Assembly: GCA_900404475.1 (NCBI GenBank)
Contig: OUQQ01000059.1
Coordinates: 9,745 to 50,941, forward strand
DNA: 41,197 nucleotides
Direction: 5' to 3'
Source of the DNA: Spongospora subterranea
Lineage: Eukaryota; Endomyxa; Phytomyxea; Plasmodiophorida; Plasmodiophoridae
This document shows positions 33,101-41,197 of this stretch, one piece after another; positions within the stretch are counted from its first letter, which is position 1, and the number at the start of each line of letters is the position of its first letter. The notes under the pieces were generated by a model, which saw only the letters and a program-made list of their open reading frames with translations, ran no database searches and was not told the origin of the DNA. The translations under genes were made by a program, and so were the position numbers.

Positions 33101-34321
33101 GCGGTCCGCGGCTATGGTATGCTTTGTCTTCACTGCAGTTCGTTTCTTAATTTATCTCCACGCAAGGTTGAAACTTGTCCTGTCACGTTATCCCAGTACA
33201 TTTCGTTCCTTGGCGCTCATAATAACAACGTTGAAGAGTTCGTGCACTTTGTTTACTCAAATATCCTGCAGCGAACTCATACCGCAACGTGCTTGTTGAA
33301 TGACCCTGCCTGTGGTTCAACTATCTATGATGCAGTCCTCATTGCCATCCAACAGTACCCAACAGGTATCAACATGTCTAGCTTCGCAATCCCGCGTTCA
33401 GGTTTTGTTAATTCGATGTTCAGCATCCAACATTCCGGAATGGCTACTCGAATCGGTTTTCCTCTTGTTATCGAGTGGGGTTGCCCCGATTTCTTTTGCA
33501 TCATCAGCTTTAATGGGTGTCCACTCTGTCAACATTCAAGAACAACATATAGATATGTTGTTAGGTATAGCGGGTTGTTATTATGTTACAATGTATATCT
33601 TACACTGAGAAAAAGACGGGTATGCTCCTGTTGAATTGCAACAAAAAGCTCTTAGCATCGCGTCTGCTGACCAACTGGATCGTTTCATAAGAGGATTTGG
33701 AAGGTATCACATGATTTGAGTATTGTGAAGTATGTTTAATGCGGATTTTAGGCCTAAAAACTTAGTTGACACCGCAATACAAAGATTGTCCTTACTTCGC
33801 CCAAAAACTGAAATTGTTGCTGAGAACAACATCAATGCGACACAGGATTCTTCAGAGCAGATGACCTGTGTCGAAAGCCATTTTGTCGCAATCCAGGATG
33901 CAGAAGTTCCACGGCTTCCGGTTCCGGACACTGTCATGGCTTCAGACGACAAAATCTCTCCAGCCACTCCGCCTGTCGATCTCGCCCATAGTAGCATCCA
34001 GTTGCATAAAGGGCAACCATTGAAATTGCTTTCTCGGGTCATTGTACCAAAATTTTTTCCTGAATTTCATACCGTGCAAGGTAGGCTACCTGCTGTTTAA
34101 TTACAACTAGGTATTGAACAAGCTTCATTTTTTACAGGCAATCAATTGGTGCTTGATAAACGTCATTCGGTGATGTTAAACCCTCAAGGTATCATGGTTC
34201 ATTCGTTTATATTGTCCCCTTTAATTAAGCTGTTTCAGAATTGCTATATATGTGGTATCTAGGTCAATACGATGACCTTCTAGAACGACTCAAGACCCGA
34301 TTTTATGATGAAGACAGGTGA
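30153..34321 (+). CDS. INTS1: Integrator complex subunit 1 (INTS1-like), short form
   Basis: INTS1 is the large helical scaffold of Integrator, the nuclear complex that cleaves snRNA and paused Pol II transcripts. The gene is broken by many introns of about 45-60 nt; I could not place all of them. Successive exons match INTS1 blocks in order: FYVDSMLKDVASQWI (human VYIEDSLGERIWV); a block with LSDCRQEAIRILSTLTSNST, then MSDSVIHLTSRLC (human EVRLLAVQKLEMWL region); QNIFWKAVSLVTLLCAIWPA (human LYWKAWPLLLVVAAFNP); IPVLIHGR (human IAALLHGR); and CLASQSRVQVLLIRCSASNI, then PEWL (human CLGSQDFEVVQTALRNLPEYA). The human protein ends shortly after. Here the chain continues about 200 residues (DQLDRFIRGFGR to LERLKTRFYDED) before TGA. 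Estimated length about 1100 aa, half of human. The start at 30153 is tentative. Confidence 0.75.
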
Positions 34322-34817
34322 TTTATCTCGCAAAACATCGGGTTTGGCATGAATGCTTGTGGTCCAAAACTCACTCAACGAAATGAACGGCGTTGACCGG
34401 ATCGACTTTTCACCATCCAACGATACGATGCGCGCGGAGGTTCGGGTCGTCGGTTAAATTTTGTACAATATTGTATATATTAGGCTGTTTTTATTATCAC
34501 ACCTTTCCGACCAGTTGTAATCAGCTGCGGTTTGTCGAAATTCTTCGTAGACGTCGTTTAGGAGATTTTTCAAGTAAATCCTCACTTGATCCATGCTTGA
34601 CCAGCACCATATCTTCTGGAATTTCCGACGCATGTCTTCTAATTACATGCTGTCGGAATGCCTGTCAGTTATCGTCATGTTAAAAACGAATGTTGATTTG
34701 CGTTATCCATCAACCATACCATCTTGCTCAGGGACAGGTCTTCTTTGTTCTTGAGAAGGACAGATCTACACGACAAATAAATACCGGTTCTTGTCAAACG
34801 TGATTTTCCCCATCGCC
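34322..34817. other. Intergenic between INTS1 and P450 3' ends
   Basis: Short open frames only. If the TGA at 34319-34321 lies inside an intron, INTS1 could extend here, but no convincing continuation was found. The two flanking genes converge on this stretch. Confidence 0.4.
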
Positions 34818-36622
34818 CTACCTATTCGTGAACATGGAGACTCCAGTAGTGAGATAATCGATATCGGTATTGGGCATGTTGTCGCGATCTAGGTTGACCC
34901 TGTAGTTCTGCAGAAGGTATCCCAACAGCATACGAATCTCTAGGTACGCCAGCTCCTGTCCAAGGCACTTATGGGTTCCTTTGCCCCACGACAAGATCTT
35001 GGGTTCCTGTGGAGTGCTTCGTCGCCGAGTCTGAATAGCTTTCACAACAATGGGTGTGATGAACTGTTCAACGGATTATCGACAGCAAGTTGTTGACAAT
35101 TCCATTTGGTCATAACTTACATGGCTCGATCCGGTTCGTTTCAGCTCGGCAACTTCCTTCTCTTTGAACCGATCGGGTTTGAATCGTTCGGGGTCTGGGA
35201 ATACGACCGGGTCGTTGTGGAAGACGGCGGGAACGATGGCGACGGCTCGATCGGCGGGGATGATGTAGTCGGTCCCGGGTATTGGCGTCGGGGCGGTGGT
35301 CAATCGGATTTGCACCGGGATCGGCAGATGGCGTAGCGATTCCTCAATCGACCATCCTAGCAGCGTCATCGTGTTGACTGTACCACCATTTATATCAGGC
35401 GAAAAACCCATTTCCCCCAGTTATGCCAATATCGTACTGGCTGCTGATGAAAGCCGACCGCCTCCGATCCTGAACGCTTTGATGACCTCTTCTTGCACTT
35501 TCTCCCGAACCTCGCCGTCGAGCAACACGAAGAGCAAGGTATTGGTGGCAACCATTGGTGTATTGGCCGCCTGCGATCCCGATCAGCAACGAGATACAAA
35601 CGGGGGGAGGTTAATGAGGTCATGTACCGTCGCGTACAGCATCCCGAAGAGTTTTGCAGCAAAGTGGTCATCAGTCCACTCGGCGTCATTACCGAACGAT
35701 CGCATAAGATCCTGGAGAAAACTCTGGTTGTTGTCCTCCTCGTTATCAAGCCACGACGTGTCGCTCCTCAAAAAGGAAATCTCGTCCTTGATCAAATCGA
35801 GGATCTGGGCGCGTATCTGTCGAGCACATGTTTTTCTAACGACATCGAATGGAATCTGTTAGAGCTGGGGATACCTGATCGGTTTTTCTTTTGTGGAAAT
35901 ACCCCAATATTCCTGGCCTGGAAATCACCATTTTCGCCGCCCAGTACATGTCATAAAAGAGTTTCTGAAATACATGATGGCGGGAAAGGCGTTTCCCGAC
36001 CAAAAGCATCGAGTTCATGCACAGAAGGACGCGCATGAACACGGGGAATATGTCGTGAACTTTCTCGTGACGATGAAGCGCTTCGAGCGATAGGGCGTAA
36101 CGCATCTCGTCCTCAATCAGGGACGCCATATCCTGGAATCGTGGCGATAACCTGTTGGCGATAGGATTGAACTGTCGAAAAAACGAGATGGGATCGGACA
36201 CTACCTTTTCCTCATGACCCTCATCATGTCTTCGGCTTTGAATTCCAGGGCGACCTGGCCCAATACTTCTTCAACCTGAACGGTTTTCAGAGCCGCATAG
36301 AAGTCCAGGGATCTGTAGAAAAGCGGCTGAAATGATGGGCGATTGACGACGGTCATGAATCGGCCAGCGAAATATATCGTGAATACTTCGCCATGGGTTT
36401 TATTCAGATTCGCCAGGAACTGGGATGGGTTGATGGCGAAGGATGGAGCACATCCTGGCGGCGGCCGAGGTCAATGGATGAAATGGTGTGGATTGGTGGA
36501 GTACCTATCCAGGGAAGGTAGATGCCAATTGCTGGCGGAAGTGTCGCATTCTGGGCATATTGTCGCCGAAGGTATTGGGCGTATAGAGCAATACACACGA
36601 CGACGACGACGGCGATGAACAT
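34818..36622 (-). CDS. Cytochrome P450 (CYP7/CYP8-like)
   Basis: A haem monooxygenase held in the ER membrane by an N-terminal anchor (MFIAVVVVVCIALYAQYL). Seven exons (36622-36505, 36454-36219, 36171-35875, 35816-35628, 35570-35438, 35377-35121, 35063-34818) join in frame to 491 aa, the normal size. After the anchor comes GCAPSFAINPSQFLANLNKT, then HGEVFTIYFAG, close to CYP7A/CYP8A. The I-helix is TAANTPMVATNTLLFVLLDG, with Asn-Thr in place of the usual acid/alcohol Thr pair, as in CYP7/8 enzymes. The K-helix ExxR is EESLR (about residue 335). The PERF region is FPDPERFKPDRF. The haem loop is SWGKGTHKCLGQ with the ligand Cys near 443. CYP7/8 relatives act on sterols or on prostanoid endoperoxides; the substrate here cannot be read from sequence. 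Confidence 0.9.
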
Positions 36623-37328
36623 CCCGTCGAGTACCAGAAAAGAGCCAAGGGAATCGCCCGTCAGAATCTAGGGTCCCAGGGGTCGTGTGCTCCACGATGG
36701 CGTTAACAGAGCGAATATCTCGATTTGTGGTGTGGGTGGGGGATGGACAGGAATAACAATTGTGATTGGATAACCTGAATCAGGTATGATGGCCGTATAA
36801 CGAGATGTCAAACCCAGTTGGTCAAGGTCTCAGTACGTAGTCAAGTTCGATTAAACCGACGGTCACAACCGCCACTGTCCCCAACACAGAACGACTGATA
36901 AACTTTCACCAGAGGTTCATTCACATTTGGCCCTGTGCCCTCCCCCCCCAGCGGGCCAGTACCATGGCTCTCGGCGCCTGATCAAACATGAACGATTGTT
37001 CCAGACCATCACCAGTGTTCATCTAGAATATATCTCCAATTTGACTGCAATCCCCTATCAGCACAATCTTATCCAGAACTTCTCTGCTTTTCTTATTGAA
37101 TTCGTTGGTTGCCCAACCGGTCATTTTCCCGTTTGCGCTAATTGTTTTTGGGGGTTCCAGTGGGAGTCGCAACACGTTTCATTTAGCGCACGCCGCTTAG
37201 CGTTACCCGGTAATAATTGTGAAAACGGCCCATGGACGTAACACTGGGCAGAATAATGGGACGTGACTGATTAGCGCCACCACCACCCGGACACGGACGG
37301 AGAGTCGGCCTGGGATCGCTGCCGGTCC
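36623..37328. other. Divergent intergenic region between P450 and kelch genes
   Basis: About 700 bp separate two start codons pointing away from each other, so this holds both promoters. A plus-strand frame of 104 codons (36927-37241) has no motif and was not called. A run of eight C residues lies near 36942. No repeat or RNA gene is evident. Confidence 0.5.
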
Positions 37329-38609
37329 ATGGATCATGGTGATCGTCAGATGGACATGGGTGGTCAACCTATCCCGTCGCCCCGTCGCCTGTTCTCGACC
37401 GCCCACCTGGTTGACGGCGATCGCCTGATCTGCATCAACGGCTGTACTGGTCGGCGGGTGAACACGATCGTCTATTGCCGTATTGTGTCGCGATCGGGGC
37501 GATGGGATGTTCTCCCTTGTTCTGGCACACCTCCTCCTCCCAGCCAGCACCATTCCTCCCAACAGCTCGTCATCAATAATCGTCCCGTTATCGTATTTAT
37601 TGGTGGAAGAACCAATCCATCATCCCCTATTCAGGTCTTCAATCTCATCTGTATTCTCCATGATTGTTCTGATCAGTGCCGAATTGCCCTCAGGATGTCT
37701 ACATTCTGGATCTAATTACATATTGCTGGAGCATCGCCGTCCAATCTGTTGTCGCTTTATCATCTCGTCCGCCAGTTCGATTCCGTCACGCCATGGCCTA
37801 TGACCATCTCCGCCAACTCATCTACATCCATGGAGGATTATCAGATCGCGGATCAACGCTCAACGACTTGTACAATCGCAGTTCGAATCAGTCGATCGAA
37901 TCCCTCCGACCCCCGTGTCCCACAGGTGGCGATTGGATCTCAACACCATGTCCTGGCTCTGTCTCACCAGCGATCAACAACACGAACCGAATCGTTCCCC
38001 TTCAGGAACTGGACGCCATTCGCACACAATCACGTACGATCCCCGAACTGATCAGATCTTGATGTTCGGAGGAATTACGGCATTCAAATCGGCTTCTAGA
38101 GCGACGGATTCGACGTTTTACATATACGATATCGGTACAAACAGATCAACGAATCGCGTCCAATCTGATTTTTCGGATGACGATTAGGATCGAATCGATG
38201 GTCAGCGATTGGGGATTTACCAGGGCCATCTCCTCCCGCTGTCTACGGTCACCGGGCCCTGGTCGTCGCCGATCACTATCTGATTGTCGGGGGAATCTCC
38301 ACCGCTCTCTATGCGGTCCCGTTTTCCGTATTGCATCTGCCCACGATGACGTGGAAACCGGTCAATCGCCAAACCACGATCAGGTATTCTGATCGCGCCT
38401 CCGTTGTCGCCTCTCCGGTTCTGATATCGTTCAGTGTTCGATCGATATCACTACTCATCGCCCATTCGTGCGTCATTCGCGATATCTCTGATCAGGATCC
38501 GGAGATATTGGTTGTCGGTGGCGGTTCACAATGTTTCGCTTTCGGAACGTGGTACGATCCCGTTATTCGCCTAAGATTGTCGGATATTCTATCGCAATCG
38601 AATCAATAG
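37329..38609 (+). CDS. Kelch-repeat beta-propeller protein, similar to the propeller of TYW4/LCMT2
   Basis: Five exons (37329-37634, 37694-37869, 37926-38134, 38188-38383, 38435-38609) join in frame to 353 aa. Kelch blades are visible throughout: PRRLFSTAHLVDGDRLICIN, VIVFIGGRTNPSS with DVYILDLITYCW, RFRHAMAYDHLRQLIYIHGG followed by LNDLWRLDLNTMSWLCL, GRHSHTITYDPRTDQILMFG, GHRALVVADHYLIVGG, and a last blade ILVVGGGSQCFAFGTWYDPV. That last blade matches the end of the propeller in the wybutosine enzyme TYW4/LCMT2 (GGGGNCFSFGTH). The protein starts directly with the propeller and has no methyltransferase domain, so it is not a full TYW4. There is no signal peptide. A protein-interaction role is likely. 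Confidence 0.85.
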
Positions 38610-38647
38610 AACAGATCGTCTAATTTAACGGCCAGTTTTCTGCGTGT

Positions 38648-40556
38648 TTATCTGGTTATCGTGTTGGCGTCGACGATCGTGATTTTCCCTCTGATATTCG
38701 GGTCGACGGCGCTGACGTAGAACAAGTGATCGGGCGTTCCTTGATCAGGGGTCCAGTTGAACCAATCGAAACTGCCTTGATCGCACGATATCTTCAGGGA
38801 TTTGGCGAACTCGCTGAACTGATCGGGAACCTGATCGCGCCGCAATCCCGATGTCCACAGGCACAATCGCCCTTTCGATGGCCCTGCGATGGTCCCATTG
38901 GTCGGGAGCGATTTGATCAGCACCGGGTGATAATAGAGCGGATCCTGTGGATTTGTGCCCTGATATAGGAGATCATCAGTATCTGCCGACAGAACATGGC
39001 GCTACGATCGCGGGATTACCGTCATGGTCTGGATCGTGTAGTTTACGCCCCGTGTCAGAACCAGATCGGGCAACGGGCGCTCGTTAATGTAGTAGACGAC
39101 GTCGGGATTGTGAGTGCCCGATGGCCCAATACTCCAGATCAGGAGCTGATCGGAGACCGGTTTGGTCACCCATCGCCTGGCGCTACCTCCGCCGGGCCCG
39201 GTCTTGGGCGGAGACGGGGTTGTCATCGTCCCATGAAGAATCGGGATCGTCACCGCTTTACCCGATTGCGGTTTCGCACCTGAGCTGGGCGATACGGTGG
39301 CGTTGCCGGCGCCGGGAGCTGGCTTCCCTTTATCGCCGGGCTTCGTCGTGGAATATGATCCCTTTTTATGGCCGTTCTTGGCTCGCTTTGGATGCGGTTT
39401 GGTCGTGGGCGTCGGGTCCGTTGACTCCTCGCTTGGCGTAGTGTCAACGACTCGCCCGTCGATCTTGATCACTGATATATCAGAGTGATCTTCATCCCCT
39501 TTACTCACCACGATATTCTCTTTCACCTCACCGATTTTTTTGGTGTCGTCGTAGGATGTGTCGCGACGATCCGATTTCTTGACGGAATCGTCGTCATCGC
39601 TTGTCTTCGTGCTGACTTCCTTCCCATCATCATCATCATCATCATCATCGCCATCATCAGCCGAATCATCGCTCGACGACTTCCCCTTCTCGCTCTTGTC
39701 GACGCCCGTCGTGTTCTGCTTCCCGCCATGTTTATTAACCAGTCTCCTTCTCAGCTCGCCGGACTCCACCACCGCCTTGCAATTGTGTTTATGACCCTTC
39801 CGCCCGAACTCGATCATCGTGACCTTATCCGGCACATGACGATGGCCAATCGGGTATCGGGTTGTCGGGTCCACCGACCCTAACGCCCACACCACCGATT
39901 GCGATCTCCCTTGATCGACAATGAACTGGGTATCGGTCACCCGATCTGTCGTGGTGATTGGCCTGACCAGACCCTCGCTCAACTACAACAACCAATCTGG
40001 CGCTATCGTCAACCGACCTGGAATAGTGAATAACGGTCGCCAATCCATGATCGGTGGCGTATTGTGCGCCATAAACCTGTCCAACATCGTCGCGCCCATC
40101 AGCAAACACCCGATCTGGACAGACGCCCGATCGTCGCCCTTCGTGACAGGGACTGGGATCCTGTAGATAGTAATCTACAGCCGACGGTATGGCGCTAGCC
40201 ATGGACGCGATCGTACAGTCTGATTTCACCATCTCCAGCTCATCTGGCGTATTTGACAGACCGAATCCCATGTAGTTATTTGGGCCAATGTGATCCGATT
40301 CCATGGCGAACCAGATCGTGGACGAGGGCGAATCCAGGGACCACCAGATGTTGAATCCAGGGCGAAGGGTCTCACAGTTCTCGTACATATCAGGGAGAGG
40401 GGTGTAGGCCCAATCCTGATCGACCTGGACCGGGACCGGGTCAGATCGGGTCCTCGACACGATCGCCAGCAGGATTGGCAACAGGATATACATTAGACCA
40501 AGTGGACGTGACCTGGCGGTTATTAGTGTCGACCAGATAGGATAATAGGGCGCCAT
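38648..40556 (-). CDS. Skeletor-like secreted protein: DOMON domain plus C-terminal Skeletor/cupredoxin-like domain
   Basis: Three exons (40556-40018, 39977-39020, 38959-38648) give 602 aa. A hydrophobic leader (LMYILLPILLAIVSRTRS) suggests secretion. A DOMON domain follows (GFNIWWSLDSPSSTIWFAME; MGFGLSNTPDELEM; LVRPITTTDRVTD; SVVWALGS), a fold that binds haem or sugar in other proteins. A long charged, low-complexity linker contains eight consecutive Asp codons (near 39630-39653) and many Ser/Lys/Thr. The C-terminal domain matches insect Skeletor and related proteins: INERPLPDLVLTRGVNYTIQ, GRLCLWTSG, FSEFAKSLKISCDQGSF, WTPDQGTPDHLFYVSA. The family is best known in animals (cuticle and spindle-matrix contexts); function here is unknown. 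Its stop is 38 bp from the convergent kelch gene. Confidence 0.85.
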
Positions 40557-40814
40557 CGATTGGACAGAGCTTAGGGGTCGACCACAGAGCAGGTTTGAGG
40601 ATGGGCGTGAGTCATTGACAAGAGTTAATCGCTCAACGATTGTCGTGATCAGGAATCATTCACTGGACAATTACTAAGGAGCACTAACCCGGGGACTACC
40701 AGGGAGGAGGTGATTGATTTGAGTGACCCCATTGTGTGTTGATCTCGTCTATCGTGCACATGATCGTTATTGGTATCTGTGATGGCGCCATGTACCCATC
40801 GACAGGATGACATC

Positions 40815-40862
40815 CTAGTATTAGTGTTATTTCCATATTAGTGTTATTAACACTAATACTAG
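40815..40862. repeat. Perfect 15-bp palindrome with extra repeats of one arm
   Basis: CTAGTATTAGTGTTA (40815-40829) is the exact reverse complement of 40848-40862. Between them lies another copy of the arm's core (ATTAGTGTTA at about 40838-40847), and a related AATAGTGTTAATA follows near 40891. The block is a hairpin with internal direct repeats. It lies upstream of the Skeletor-like gene and could be a regulatory site or a small foldback remnant. Confidence 0.75.
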
Positions 40863-40956
40863 GGTGTGCCCATTTTGTTTTACTCTCCAAAATAGTGTTA
40901 ATAAGACTAAATACGGTAACCGGTCTAGGTAATACCTATACAGTGACCCACATCAG

Positions 40957-41003
40957 ACGATCTGATTCCCTGAATACAACTTACCAGAAGGGAATCAGAT
41001 CGT
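40957..41003. repeat. Perfect 14-bp inverted repeat
   Basis: ACGATCTGATTCCC (40957-40970) is exactly complementary to 40990-41003, with a 19-nt loop. It could be a transcription terminator-like hairpin, a factor-binding palindrome, or a transposon scar. The remaining 194 bp to the window end show no gene. Confidence 0.75.
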
Positions 41004-41197
41004 ATTGTTAGTCGCCAATACACACATCCTTAGTCTATTTCCTACTCTAGTCTCTTGCCTCCGTCCTTATCCTAACAGTTGGCGTTGAAAATGTTTCCGT
41101 TTCGCAAACTAAATCTTGTGTAGGTTCGTAATTTTCAAATGTTGTTGAAGATAATAGGTCGTTATTCAATACCTAAATTATTGCTAAACTAAGACAG

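Noticed and set aside
30153..34321. Symplekin or a nucleoporin as the identity of the large helical protein
   Set aside because: The ordered matches (YVDS, FWKA...P, IHGR, CLASQ...IPEW) fit INTS1 from N- to C-terminus and not symplekin, whose C-terminal motifs are absent.
39523..39729. Frames reading poly-Met/poly-Ile/poly-Ser opposite or beside the poly-Asp tract
   Set aside because: The GAT repeat gives long open frames in all readings; only the poly-Asp frame joins the DOMON and Skeletor-type exons.
1..41197. Alternative genetic code with TAA or TGA read as sense
   Set aside because: Well-modelled genes end at TAA (USP48, F-box, coiled coil), TGA (ABHD13) and TAG (PI4KB neighbours such as p24, kelch), and no intact conserved domain contains an internal stop. 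The interrupted frames are confined to a transposon and one likely pseudogene.
1..41197. CRISPR array, operons or other prokaryotic system
   Set aside because: No spaced direct repeats of CRISPR type and no Shine-Dalgarno-led gene runs; nearly every confident gene contains spliceosomal-type introns.

Overview
The window is nuclear DNA from a eukaryote with compact genes. Genes on both strands are split by short GT-AG introns, mostly 40-70 nt, and reading frames resume exactly across them. Intergenic gaps are often under 200 bp. The gene set points to a unicellular or simple member of Amorphea or Holozoa rather than a dikaryan fungus or a plant: USP48, SARAF, the Integrator scaffold INTS1, PI4K-beta, a p24 cargo receptor and a Skeletor-like DOMON protein. 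This placement is inference from gene content; no rRNA or other marker is present. Standard TAA, TAG and TGA stops end the genes, so the standard code is used.

Layout. 0-9.7 kb: a foldback element, a complete 17-exon USP48 deubiquitinase (+), an unrecognised multi-exon gene (-), SARAF (+), a tiny gene (+) and an ABHD13-type alpha/beta hydrolase (-). 9.7-17.9 kb is gene-poor. It holds a p24/TMED gene (-) and several inverted-repeat foldback elements, then a broken reading frame with Ca-loop-like motifs. 17.9-23.9 kb is gene-dense: PI4K-beta (+), an F-box/LRR protein (+), a small coiled-coil protein (+), a bacterial-type RsuA/RluB pseudouridine synthase (-) and tRNA-Arg(CCT). 24.0-27.5 kb is an accessory island with a decayed Mutator-like transposon that also codes for a USP-like cysteine-protease domain, followed by an HNH-nuclease-like gene. 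27.9-34.3 kb holds two unrecognised genes and a shortened INTS1 (+). 34.8-40.6 kb holds a CYP7/8-like P450 (-), a kelch-propeller protein (+) and a Skeletor-like protein (-). Short perfect palindromes lie near the right end.

The genes do not form one pathway; the order is that of ordinary eukaryotic housekeeping genes. ER/Golgi functions recur (SARAF, p24, PI4K-beta, possibly ABHD13). Several neighbours are tightly convergent: coiled-coil/RsuA stops 51 bp apart, and kelch/Skeletor stops 38 bp apart.

The most unusual items are the protease-bearing Mutator-like element, the cluster of foldback elements, the half-size INTS1 with a C-terminal extension, the Skeletor-like protein, and the stop-interrupted frame next to PI4K-beta. 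Exon borders were assigned by eye from splice motifs, frame continuity and remembered family alignments; no search was run.
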